Assembly: GCF_003173615.1 (NCBI RefSeq)
Contig: NZ_QGNA01000001.1
Location: 1,302,001 to 1,366,000, forward strand
Direction of reading: 5' to 3'
Length of the DNA stretch: 64,000 bases
Origin: Falsiroseomonas bella
GTDB lineage: Bacteria > Pseudomonadota > Alphaproteobacteria > Acetobacterales > Acetobacteraceae
The translations under genes were made by a program, and so were the position numbers. The notes beneath the pieces are model-generated. The model searched no databases and was not told the origin of the DNA. It saw only the letters and a list, made by a program, of their open reading frames with translations. Shown here piece after piece: positions 1-8,900 of this stretch (position 1 is its first letter; every line of letters starts with the position of its first letter).

Positions 1-2
1 CC

Positions 3-782
3 TGCCATCCGGTGCGGGACGCCACCGGCCGCATCGAGGCGGTGAGCACCACGGTGCAGGATGTCACCGCGCGCGCGCGCGCCGAGGCCGGACGCGACCT
101 GCTGGTGCAGGAGCTGAACCACCGCGTGAAGAACACGCTGGCCACCGTGCAGACCATCGCGCAGCAGACCATGCGGCAGGCCGGCGACGACCCGGCCGGA
201 TTCCAGCGCAGCTTCGGTGAGCGGCTGCGCGCCCTGGCCCGCGCGCATGACCTGCTCACCGCCCATGGCTGGGGACCGACGCAGCTCGGCCCGGTGCTGG
301 AGGCCGCGCTGGCACCCTGGCTGGCCGACCGGCGCATCGCGGTGGAGCCGGGGCCGGAGGCCCTGCTGCGCCCGGCCCAGGCGCAGGCGCTGGTGCTCGC
401 GCTGCATGAGCTGGCGACCAATGCCGCGAAATACGGCGCGCTCTCCGTCGAGGAGGGGCGCGTCCAGGCCGGCTGGTCGGTGAACGAGGCGGACGAGGTC
501 GAGCTGCGCTGGTCGGAGACCGGCGGCCCGCGCGTGAAGGAACCCTCCCGCCGCGGCTTCGGCACGCGGCTGCTCGGCCAGGTGCTGCGCCAGGACCTCG
601 GCAATGGTGCCGTGCCGGAGGTGGTGTTCGATCCGCGCGGCGTCCGCGCGACGGTGCGCTTCCGCCCCGCCGGGCTCGCCGCTGCGCCGGACGGCGAGGT
701 GGCTCAGAGCGCGAAGGTGTCCGGGTGGAACAGTTCTTCCGGCGCGACCTCGCGCGCGGCAAGCCCGTCGGCCATCGCGTAG
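3..782 (+). CDS. HWE-family sensor histidine kinase, C-terminal part (5' truncated by window edge)
   Basis: The frame is open from the first base, so the gene begins upstream; the visible part starts at the end of a PAS/PAC-like domain (STTVQDVTARARAE). Phosphoacceptor histidine lies in ELNHRVKNTLA (codon at 120-122). The ATP-binding domain follows, with HELATNAAKYGAL (N-box histidine) and WSETGGP (W-x-E), the residues that define the HWE kinase family, then the G-rich RRGFGTRLL. The enzyme would autophosphorylate and pass phosphate to a response regulator; HWE kinases often feed the alphaproteobacterial general stress response, but no partner is in view. After the normal domain end (near ATVRFRPAG) the protein carries about 35 extra low-complexity residues that run antisense into the convergent gene (704-782 overlap). 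Family call is firm; the signal sensed is unknown. Confidence 0.9.
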   Translation, partial: CHPVRDATGRIEAVSTTVQDVTARARAEAGRDLLVQELNHRVKNTLATVQTIAQQTMRQAGDDPAGFQRSFGERLRALARAHDLLTAHGWGPTQLGPVLEAALAPWLADRRIAVEPGPEALLRPAQAQALVLALHELATNAAKYGALSVEEGRVQAGWSVNEADEVELRWSETGGPRVKEPSRRGFGTRLLGQVLRQDLGNGAVPEVVFDPRGVRATVRFRPAGLAAAPDGEVAQSAKVSGWNSSSGATSRAASPSAIA

Positions 783-1657
783 CGGCACATCGCGGCGATC
801 TCGTCGCGGTTGCGCGCGAAGCCGTAGGGCCAGGGATCGCCGCCCATGAAGGCCGTCTGCGCCGCTGCCTCGGCGGCGATCCAGGGCAGCGAGACGCGCA
901 GCACGTTCACCATGGCAAGCTCGACGAGCGCTTGCGCCTTGGCTTCGGCGAAGGCGCGGTGCAGCGCGGCCGCGAGGCCCGGATGCGCTTCCGCGACGTC
1001 GCGGCGGATGGCGATGCAGTGCATGATCGGGAAGAAGCCGGTGGCCTTGAAATAGTCCTGTTCGGCCGCGCGCGTGTCGGCGAACAGCCGCGCGACGGGC
1101 GCGCTGCGCTGCACGAAGCAGGCAGGCGGGCGCGGGCCGATGAAGGCATCGAGCCGGCCCTCCGCCAGCATGCCCTCCAGCGTCTCGCCCGCCGGGATCA
1201 CCTGCATGTCGAGGCCGGGCGGCAATTGCAGCGGCGTGCGTTCGCCCCCCGAGCGCCACGCGATGCGCCGCGTGTCCACGCCGTGCTGCTCCCGCAGCAT
1301 GCCGCGCACCCAGAGCGCGGCGGTCTGCTGGTATTCCGGCACGCCGATGATGCGCCCCGCCAGGTCTTCCGGCCGGGCGATGCCGCGATCCGTGCGCACA
1401 TAGATCGCGCCGTGGCGGAAGGCGCGGGAGGGGAAGATGGGCACGCCGATGTAGCGGCTGTCGCCACGCGCGACCGAGAGGATGTGGCTCGCCATGGAGA
1501 GCTCGGTGATCTCGTGCCGCGCCTCCCGCATGGCGATGCGGAACAGGTCCTCGGGCTCGCCGGCGATGCGGGCGATGTCGAAGCCTTCGATCGCGACGCG
1601 CCCCTCATGGATCGGGCGCGTGCGGTCGCTCATCGTGCAGGCGAGGGTGAGGGTCAT
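704..1657 (-). CDS. 4,5-dihydroxyphthalate decarboxylase-like / substrate-binding-fold protein
   Basis: Protein of 317 residues resembling the 4,5-dihydroxyphthalate decarboxylase-like family, whose members have the fold of periplasmic binding proteins (LTLACTMSDRTRPIHEGRV start, EPEDLFRIAMREARHEITELS, GVPEYQQTAALWVRGML, FIGPRPP). There is no signal peptide, so a cytoplasmic role is likely. The ATG overlaps the stop of the molybdenum hydroxylase gene (ATGA at 1654-1657), implying translational coupling and a shared pathway. Its real reaction is uncertain: many members of this family are annotated as decarboxylases by homology alone. The 3' end overlaps the upstream kinase gene tail-to-tail by 79 bp. 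Conserved family placement is confident; enzymatic function is not. Confidence 0.8.
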   Translation of the reverse strand: MTLTLACTMSDRTRPIHEGRVAIEGFDIARIAGEPEDLFRIAMREARHEITELSMASHILSVARGDSRYIGVPIFPSRAFRHGAIYVRTDRGIARPEDLAGRIIGVPEYQQTAALWVRGMLREQHGVDTRRIAWRSGGERTPLQLPPGLDMQVIPAGETLEGMLAEGRLDAFIGPRPPACFVQRSAPVARLFADTRAAEQDYFKATGFFPIMHCIAIRRDVAEAHPGLAAALHRAFAEAKAQALVELAMVNVLRVSLPWIAAEAAAQTAFMGGDPWPYGFARNRDEIAAMCRYAMADGLAAREVAPEELFHPDTFAL

Positions 1658-3786
1658 GTGGCCTTGGCGATGTTCTCGGGCGTGAAGGGCCAGTGCCGCA
1701 CGCGCACGCCGAGCGCATCGGCGATGGCGTTGGCGATGGCGGCGATGGTCGGGCCGAGGCTGCATTCCCCGGCGCCGAGCGGCGGCGCCTCCGGCCGCGC
1801 GATCAGCTCCACCGCAACCTCCGGCACCTCCGGGAAGCGCAGGATCGGGTAGCGCTCCCAGGCATCGGAGGTGATGGTGCGCGTATCGTGGCGCACCGCT
1901 TCCAGCAGGCACATCGATGTCGCCTGGATCGCGCCACCCTCCACCTGGTTGGCGATGCCGTCGGGGTTGATCGGCTCGCCGACATCCGCGGCGAGCCAGA
2001 GACGGCGGCAGAAGACGCGCTCGGCGCATTCCACTTCGGCCACCGCCGCGCACCAGGCGCCGGTGCCCTTGTAGCGCGAGACCGCCAGGCCGAAGCCGTG
2101 CCCCTCCCGCTTCGCGCGCGTCTCCCATCCGGCCATCCGCGCGGCGCGGGCGAGCACGTCGCGCGCGCGCGCATCGTCCAGGTGGCGCAGGCGATGCGCC
2201 AGCGGGTCTTCGCCCGCCCTTGCGGCGATGTCGTCCATCACGCTCTCGATCGCCCAGACATTCACCAGCGCGCCGAGGCCGCGCAGCGCGCTCGCACGGA
2301 TCGGCATCGCCTGCAGCGTGTGCATCCCCACATGCAGCGCCGGCACGCGATAGGGCGGCACGGCGTTGCGCTGCGCACCGCCGCCGCCGGCCAGCGGCGG
2401 ATTGATCGAGAGCGGCACCTCGAAGCCGTCCGCGATCATGGAGGCCGAGAGCAGCGTCGGCAGCGCGCCCCGCCCCGGCCTGCCCGAATGGCCGTTCGAG
2501 GTGACCTGGTGCCGCCACGCCAGCAGCGTGCCCTGTGCGTCCGCCTCGGCCTCGATCTCCACCAGCATCGCGGGCGAGAAGGGCGACCAGCCCAGCTCCT
2601 CGGCGCGGGACCACATCAGGCGGATCGGCGTGCCGGGATGCGCGCGCGCGACCAGCGCGGCATCCAGCGCCACGTCGTCGGCGCCGTTGTGGCCGTAGCA
2701 GCCCGCGCCTTCGGCATGGTGCACGACGATGTTCTCGGGCGGCAGGCGCAGCGTCTTTGCGAGGTCGGTGCGCAGGTTGTAGATGCCCTGCGAATGCGTC
2801 CAGACCTCCAGCGTCGCGCCGTCCCAGCGCGCAACGGCACAGGACGGTCCGATCGAGCCATGCGCCAGGAAGGGTCGAAGGAATCTTTGCTCGACACGAT
2901 GCGCGGCTTGCGGCGTCCCGGCACTGCGTTCGGTGACGACGGATGTCTCGCGCGGCGCGCTGCGCAGCCAGTCTTCCAGCGCGGACTCATGGGGCAGCGT
3001 GTCGCGCTCCTCCCAGCGCGCGCGGCGCGCGACACGCTCCGCCGCCTGCTCCGCGTGGTGCTCCTCCGCGGCGACGACGGCGACGAAATTGCCGTCGCGC
3101 AGCACCGTCGCGCCGCCGGGCAGCGCGCCCTGATCCAGCGCCGTCAGCACCGCGCCGCGGGAAGACGGGCGCACCAGGCGCGCATGCAGCATCCCCGGCA
3201 GCCGCAGGTCGTGGACGAAGCGCGGCGCTCCAAAAACCTTATCGGGCAGGTCGCGGCGCGGCGCGGAGGTTCCGGCGACGCGGCGCTCTGCGGCCGGCTT
3301 CGGCTTCGCCTCCGGCGAGGCCTCCACGGCCAGCAACCCCGCATCGGCCATGCTCCAATAGGAGCCTAGCACGCGGCCATCCGGCGCGCAGAATTCCCCG
3401 TCGCGAACGACGATGTCGTCGAGCGACACGCCGCTGCGCTGGGCGACAACGGACCGAAAAATGCGGCGCGCATCGGCGCAGGCGTGGCGCAGCGCCATGC
3501 CGCTCTCCTGGATGGAGAGCGAGCCGGAGGTCACCGCCTCGTCCGGGCTGTCCGGCGTCGCGGCGGGCTGCACGCGGATGCGCGCGAGCGCGACGTCCAG
3601 CTCCTCCGCGCCGATCTGCGCGAGCGCGGTCAGGATGCCCTGGCCGAGCTCCACCTTTCCCGGCGAGATGGTGACGAAGCCTTGCGCGTCGAAGCGCAGC
3701 CAGCGGTCCAGCCGGCGGTTGACGTGCAGGCTGCCCGGCAGCCGCGGCCGTCCGTCGTCCACGACGCCCCTGAAGGCCAGGTTCAT
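1654..3786 (-). CDS. molybdopterin-binding hydroxylase subunit (xanthine dehydrogenase family, isoquinoline 1-oxidoreductase/nicotinate dehydrogenase type)
   Basis: A 710-residue large subunit of the xanthine dehydrogenase family. The N-terminus carries the Moco-domain block ISPGKVELGQGILTALAQI, which in IorB/NicB-type enzymes precedes the substrate domain; an aldehyde-oxidase hammerhead-like segment follows (DLPDKVFGAPRFVHDLRLPG, about residue 185), then the second Moco domain and the C-terminal GAGECSLGPTIAAIANA motif that holds the catalytic glutamate. Such enzymes hydroxylate N-heterocycles or oxidise aldehydes with water-derived oxygen. The 2Fe-2S partner gene overlaps its start by 4 bp. 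No FAD subunit and no cytochrome domain is present locally, so the electron acceptor is unclear. Substrate is not predictable from sequence. Confidence 0.88.
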   Translation of the reverse strand: MNLAFRGVVDDGRPRLPGSLHVNRRLDRWLRFDAQGFVTISPGKVELGQGILTALAQIGAEELDVALARIRVQPAATPDSPDEAVTSGSLSIQESGMALRHACADARRIFRSVVAQRSGVSLDDIVVRDGEFCAPDGRVLGSYWSMADAGLLAVEASPEAKPKPAAERRVAGTSAPRRDLPDKVFGAPRFVHDLRLPGMLHARLVRPSSRGAVLTALDQGALPGGATVLRDGNFVAVVAAEEHHAEQAAERVARRARWEERDTLPHESALEDWLRSAPRETSVVTERSAGTPQAAHRVEQRFLRPFLAHGSIGPSCAVARWDGATLEVWTHSQGIYNLRTDLAKTLRLPPENIVVHHAEGAGCYGHNGADDVALDAALVARAHPGTPIRLMWSRAEELGWSPFSPAMLVEIEAEADAQGTLLAWRHQVTSNGHSGRPGRGALPTLLSASMIADGFEVPLSINPPLAGGGGAQRNAVPPYRVPALHVGMHTLQAMPIRASALRGLGALVNVWAIESVMDDIAARAGEDPLAHRLRHLDDARARDVLARAARMAGWETRAKREGHGFGLAVSRYKGTGAWCAAVAEVECAERVFCRRLWLAADVGEPINPDGIANQVEGGAIQATSMCLLEAVRHDTRTITSDAWERYPILRFPEVPEVAVELIARPEAPPLGAGECSLGPTIAAIANAIADALGVRVRHWPFTPENIAKAT

Positions 3787-4250
3787 GCGGGCGCCATGGC
3801 GTCTGCCGCGCGTCGCACGGCGCGGATGATTCGGTTGTGCGAACCGCAGCGGCAGAGATGCGGCGCCAGCGCCGCCTTGATCTCCGCATCGGATGGCTGC
3901 GGCACGCGCCGCAGCAGCGCCGCCGCCGCCATCAGGATGCCGGAGAGGCAGTACCCACACTGCCCCGCCTGCAGATCCAGGAAGGCCGCCTGCAGCGGAT
4001 GCGGTGCCTCTGGCGTGCCAAGCCCCTCCACCGTCTCCACCTGCCGTCCCGCCGCGGCTGAAACCGGCAGCGTGCAGGCGAAGGCCGGCGCACCGTCCAG
4101 CAGCACGGCGCAGGCGCCGCATTGCTCCGTCCCGCAGCCGAAGCGCGGGCCGGAGAGGCCGAGCGGGCCGCGCAGCGCGGCGAGCAGCGGCGCCTCCGCC
4201 TCGATCTCCGGCGCGACGGGCGCGCCGTTCAGGACGAAGCCGACCGGCAC
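3783..4250 (-). CDS. (2Fe-2S)-binding small subunit of the molybdenum hydroxylase
   Basis: A 155-residue protein with both iron-sulfur domains of the xanthine dehydrogenase small subunit: plant-ferredoxin-type cysteines C39, C44, C47 and C59 (CGTEQCGAC then C) and the helical second cluster C98-x2-C101 and C133-x-C135 (CGYC, CRCG). It carries electrons from the molybdenum site of the adjacent large subunit. Its stop overlaps the large subunit start (ATGA-type 4-bp overlap), and the Bug receptor gene lies 9 bp upstream, so all four genes look like one transcript. Length is normal for the family (about 150-160). Confidence 0.93.
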   Translation of the reverse strand: MPVGFVLNGAPVAPEIEAEAPLLAALRGPLGLSGPRFGCGTEQCGACAVLLDGAPAFACTLPVSAAAGRQVETVEGLGTPEAPHPLQAAFLDLQAGQCGYCLSGILMAAAALLRRVPQPSDAEIKAALAPHLCRCGSHNRIIRAVRRAADAMAPA

Positions 4251-4259
4251 GCGAGGCCT

Positions 4260-5219
4260 CTAGCTGGGCGTCATCTTCGCCATGCGGATGTATTCCGCCT
4301 GGCGGGTGATGTCCTGGCGCAGGAAGGCATCGAATTCCGCGATGCTCATCGGCATCGGCGCGGCGCCCATGCGCGCCTGGCTCTCCCGCGTGGCGGGCAG
4401 GGAGAGGATGCGGTTCAGCTCCGTGTTCAGCCGCTCGCGGATCGGCAGCGGCGTCGCCGCCGGCGCCATGATGCCGAGCCAGATGGAGGCCTCGTAGCCG
4501 GGCAGCGCCTCGGCCACCGCGGGCAGGTTCGGCAGCAGCGGGCTGCGCTGCGGGCCGGTGGTGGCCAGGCCGCGCACGCGGCCTTCCTCGATCTGCGGGC
4601 GCATGGTCGGGATGGCGTCGAACATGATCGGCACCTGGCCCGAGATCAGCGCCGTGCGCGCCTCGTTCGAGCCGCGGAAAGGCACATGCGTCGCCTGCGC
4701 GCCGGCCATGGCCAGGAACACCTCGGCCGCCACGTGGTAGGGCGTGCCGGGGCCGGAAGAAGCGTAGTCGTACTTCCCCGGATTGGCCTTCAGCAGCGCG
4801 ATGAACTCCTGCAGGTTCTGCGCCGGCAGCGACGGGTGGATCGCCAGCACGTGGTGCGCGATGTTCAGCGCCGCCACCGGCGCCAGGTCGCGCATCAGCT
4901 GATAGGGCCGGTTCGGCAGCAGCGTCTCGTTCGCCGTGTGCGTGTTCGACATCAGCAGCAGCGAGTAGCCGTCGGGGGCGGACTTCACCACGTTGTCGGC
5001 GCCGATCGTGCCGCCCGCGCCGGGGCGGTTCTCCACCACCACCGACTGGCCGAAGGCCTGCTGCAGCGGCTCCGCCAGGAAGCGCGCCGCAACATCGGCG
5101 GAGCCGCCGAGGCCGAAGGGCACCACGATGCGGACATTGCGCTGCGGCCAGTTCCCCTGCGCCTGCGCGATGGCGGGCAGCGCAAGCCCGGCGGCCAGGA
5201 TCGTCCTGCGACGAATCAT
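4260..5219 (-). CDS. Bug-family tripartite tricarboxylate transporter receptor
   Basis: Periplasmic solute receptor of 319 residues. Signal peptide: MIRRRTILAAGLALPAIAQA with a twin-arginine-like start and AQA cleavage. Family blocks are all visible: WPQRNVRIVVPFGLGGSAD, VVENRPGAGGTIGADNV, APDGYSLLL, HVPFRGSNEA and the C-terminal DITRQAEYIRMAKM. Bug proteins bind small carboxylates for TctAB-type carriers or act as sensors; no tctA or tctB is in the window. The start is supported by GAGGAAAG 3 nt upstream. It opens the operon with the molybdenum hydroxylase and presumably binds that pathway's acid substrate (inference). Confidence 0.93.
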   Translation of the reverse strand: MIRRRTILAAGLALPAIAQAQGNWPQRNVRIVVPFGLGGSADVAARFLAEPLQQAFGQSVVVENRPGAGGTIGADNVVKSAPDGYSLLLMSNTHTANETLLPNRPYQLMRDLAPVAALNIAHHVLAIHPSLPAQNLQEFIALLKANPGKYDYASSGPGTPYHVAAEVFLAMAGAQATHVPFRGSNEARTALISGQVPIMFDAIPTMRPQIEEGRVRGLATTGPQRSPLLPNLPAVAEALPGYEASIWLGIMAPAATPLPIRERLNTELNRILSLPATRESQARMGAAPMPMSIAEFDAFLRQDITRQAEYIRMAKMTPS

Positions 5220-5345
5220 CTCTTTCCTCCTCGGTGTCGTTGGTCGGACAATCGTGCTTGCGTGACGGTTCGGCAACCCCTCGCGGCATCGCACCGGCTG
5301 CGTCAGGATCGGGTTCACGTGTCCGACGGCTGAAGGAGGCATTCC

Positions 5346-5942
5346 ATGGGTGAGACCGCATCCATACCGCTCGAGCGTTTCGCCGCCGTCCGGGCGCTGG
5401 CGCAGGGCTGGTGGCTGTTCCTGCTGCGCGGCGTGCTCGGCATCCTGTTCGGCATCGTGATCTTCCTGTTCCCCGGCGTGGGGCTGGCGGTGATCCTCGC
5501 CTTCCTCGCCGCCTGGGTCGGCGTGGACGGCGTCGCCTCCCTCGTGCACGCCTTCCGCGGCACGCCGGACCCGACGGGGCGGCACCGCTCCCGCACCTGG
5601 CTGACGCTGGACGGCATCGCCTCCCTGGCGCTGGCGGCCGTGGTGCTGATCGCGCCCGGCATCTCCGCGATCTTCCTGGTGATCTGCGTCGGCGCCTGGG
5701 CGCTGGTGGTGGGCGTGTTCCGGCTGGTGATGGCCTGGCGGTCCGGCAGCTGGATGCTCGGGCTGCTCGGCGCCGTCTCCGTGCTGGCGGGGCTGATGCT
5801 GATGATCGCGCCCGGGCCCGGGCTGCTGGCGGTGATCTGGATCGTCGCGCTCGAGGCGATCGCGATGGGCGTGCTGTTCGTCGGCCTGGGCTGGCGGCTG
5901 CGCAAGGTCGCCAATGACCCGCACGGGCCGGTGGCGGCGTGA
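5346..5942 (+). CDS. HdeD-family membrane protein
   Basis: Integral membrane protein of 198 residues with six predicted hydrophobic helices, arranged as three hairpins (e.g. WWLFLLRGVLGILFGIVIF, SLALAAVVLIAPGISAIF, LLAVIWIVALEAIAMGVLF). The pattern WWLxLLRGVLxILFG is typical of HdeD/DUF308 proteins, linked in E. coli to acid resistance; function elsewhere is unproven. The start follows a clear AGGAGG 6 nt upstream (5334-5339). It stands alone, divergent from the Bug operon, and converges with the large repeat protein; a GC-rich hairpin-like stretch at 5943-5972 could end both transcripts. Confidence 0.88.
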   Translation: MGETASIPLERFAAVRALAQGWWLFLLRGVLGILFGIVIFLFPGVGLAVILAFLAAWVGVDGVASLVHAFRGTPDPTGRHRSRTWLTLDGIASLALAAVVLIAPGISAIFLVICVGAWALVVGVFRLVMAWRSGSWMLGLLGAVSVLAGLMLMIAPGPGLLAVIWIVALEAIAMGVLFVGLGWRLRKVANDPHGPVAA

Positions 5943-5972
5943 GGAGGCCGGGGCGCGTGCCCTGGCCCCGCC

Positions 5973-8900
5973 TCACGGGATGACGAAGATGTCCGAGGCG
6001 GTGATCGTCGGCGCGCCGGCGAGGGTTGCCAGCATGACGGAGGCCGTCGGCCCGGTACCGTCCGGGTCGAAGCTCACCACCCCGCCGGCGTAGAGGATCT
6101 GCGCGATCGACGCGGTGGGCCCGCCGGCCGCGAAATGCGCCGCCGCCAGCGTGCCGAGCGGCAGGCCCTTGAAGAAGGTGGCGTCCACCTGGATCGTGTC
6201 GGCGCCCGGCGTGAAGTCGGTGATCAGGTCGCCGCCGTCCTGCAGCCGGATGTAGCGGAAGATGTCGAAGCCCGCGCCGCCGCTGAGCGTATCGGCGCCG
6301 GCCTCGCCCAGCATGATGTCGTTGCCGTTGCTGGCGGCGATGCTGTCGTCGCCGGCGCCGCCGAACAGCAGGTCGCGCTGGTTGACGCCGGCAATGGTGT
6401 CGTTCCCCGCCCCACCCGATTGCAGCGAGGGCCGGGCGGGCGAGGCGAAGGCGTCGTTCCCCGCGCCGCCGATGCGGGCGACGAAGGTGGAGGCCGCCTC
6501 CTCCACCGTCCCGTCGCCGTCCGTGTAGCGCGCCACCGAGCGGATCAGCGTGCCGAGCAGCGCGCCGGAGGGCGCGAAGCCGAGCCCGATGGCGCCCGGG
6601 ATGTCCTGCCAGGTGCCGCCGGTGAAGGATTGCCAGCGGAAGGCGATCTCGCCGATGCCGTCCACGTCGGCGAGCTCGGCCGAGGTGGTCAGCACGCCCG
6701 CGCTGGCGTTGATCAGCAGGTTGACGATGCCGGTCGGCGCGTCGTTGACCGGGGTGAGGTCCATGCGCGCGACGGCGCCGACCTGGTTCGTGCCGTCGGA
6801 GACATCGAAGGCGAAGACGACGTTGCTGTTGTCGTTCAGCGCGGGCGTGAAGGTCCAGGTGCCGTTGCCGTTGTCCACCAGCGTGCCGGCGGGGTCGGAG
6901 ATCACGGCGAGATCCAGCGCCTGCAGCGGCGCGCCTTCCGGGTCGGACCAGCCGGCCAGGAGCTGCGCCTGCGTGATCAGTCGCGTCGCATCCTCCGCGG
7001 AAGGCGCCAGCGTCACCACGCGCGGCCCCCGCGGCGCGTCGTCCTCGGTCGTCACGGCGACAGCCAGGGAGGCGGCGGGCGGGGTGACGTTGCGCCATGC
7101 GGCAAGCTTGCCGCCGCCGAAGCCGCCGGCCACGAGGTCCGCGTGCCCGTCTCCGTCGAAGTCGCCCAGTGTCGGCGTGCTGTCCTCCAACAACACACCA
7201 TAGGAAAAGGGGCTGGTGGCGAGGCGGACGAAGCCCGAGTCGGTGTTGCGCCAGACCTCCAGCCTGGCGTTGTCATCGCCGAGGACGAGGTCGGCGCGCC
7301 CGTCCCGATCGATGTCGCCCAAGGCAGGCGCTGCATAGTCGAATGCCGGGATCCCGGCGAAGGGGTTGGTCGCGAACAGCTCGAAGCCCAGGCCCGTGTT
7401 GCGCCAGGCCGCGAGCGCGCCGAAATCCTCCCCCACCACGAGATCGGGCAATCCGTCGGCATCGATGTCCCCGAATGCCGGCGTGCTGCGGGTGCCCACG
7501 TCGATCCCGGCGAAAGGATTGGTCGGGAAGTCCTCGAAGCCGCTGCCCGTGTTCCGCCACGCCGACACGGTCCCGTTCGCATTGCCGACGGCCAGGTCCA
7601 GCAGACCATCGCCGTCGATGTCCCCAAGCGCGGGCTTGCTCAGGTTGCCCACGTCGATCAGCGCGAAGGGGTTTGTGACGAAGGGTTCGAAGCCCGCCCC
7701 TGTATTGCGCCAGGCCGAAAGCATGCCGCTGGAGTTCCCGACCACGAGATCCGGCAGTCCGTCCCCGTCGATATCCCCGAGCGCGGGCGCGGCGCCGCTG
7801 TCCGCGTTGATCGCGGCGAAGGGGTTCGCTGCATCGCTGAGCAGCGCGAAGGCCGGGGCGGCCGGGCCGCCTGGGGCGCCGCCATTCGCCTGCACCAGAT
7901 CGAGCGTCAGCGTGCGGAACAGCGTCGGCGTCTCGCTCGCATTGGCATAGGCCAGCCGCCCGAGCAGCGCCTGCACGGCCGGGCCGTCGGCCGCGCCGGT
8001 CAGCGTGACGACGAAGGGCGCGCCGTCGCCGCCCGTGGCGGTGCCGATCTCCGTCCCGCCGAAGCGGAAGACGGTGCCGTCGAAGCCGATCTGTCCGGGC
8101 GCGTCGCCCTGCGGGAGGATGGTCACCCGATCCTCCGCCAGCAGCCCGGCAACGGTCAGCGTCGCATCGGCGAGCGTGTCCCCCTGCGTGAAGGTGGCGG
8201 CGGGGGCGAGCAGACGCAGCCCTGCATTCACCTGCCCCTCGGCAAAGGCCGCGAAGGCGCCAACACCGCCGAGACGCGGCACCTCCGGCACATTCGTGAC
8301 GGTGATCGCGACGGCCTGGCTGGTGGTGGCGGTGCCGTCCGATACGGCGACGACGATATCGTGGATTTTGTCCCGGCCCTGGTCCTCCGGCTGCTCGAAG
8401 TCCGGCGCAAGGGCGAAGCGTACTGCGCCCGTTGCGTCGATGGTGAACAGTGCGGCATCGGCGCCGGAGAGCGACCAGGAGAGCGGCCCCGTGGCATCCG
8501 CATCGCTGGCCACCGCCTGCACCACGATGGCGCTGCCGTTCTCCGCGACGCTGACGCTGCCCGGCACGGTGAGCACGGGCGGGTCGTTCTCCGCGGTGAC
8601 GGTGACGGTGACGGCGGGCAGGCCCGCCGTGCCGCGCCACGCGGTGAAGCCGCCGAAGAACTCGCCCGCGATCAGGTCGGCGCGTCCGTCGCCATCCACG
8701 TCCCCGATGGCGGGCTTGCTGACGGCGCTCAGCGTCGCGCCGGTGAAGGGGTTGGCGGCAAGGGCCTGGAAGCCGGCACCCGTATTGCGCCACACGGAAA
8801 GCCCGCCGTCCTCGTCGCCGAGCACGAGGTCCAGCAGCCCGTCGCCGTCGAGGTCGCCCAGCGAGGGCGCGCTGGATTCCGTGACGCTGATGCCGTCGAA

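Noticed and set aside
4260-5219. Bug receptors considered as evidence of a complete tripartite tricarboxylate transporter
   Set aside because: No tctA/tctB genes occur anywhere in the window; orphan Bug genes are common in this group.
1654-7098. Minus-strand open frame of about 1800 codons spanning several genes
   Set aside because: Only its last 710 codons (from ATG 3786) encode a recognisable protein; the rest is out of frame with the 2Fe-2S, Bug and repeat-protein genes.
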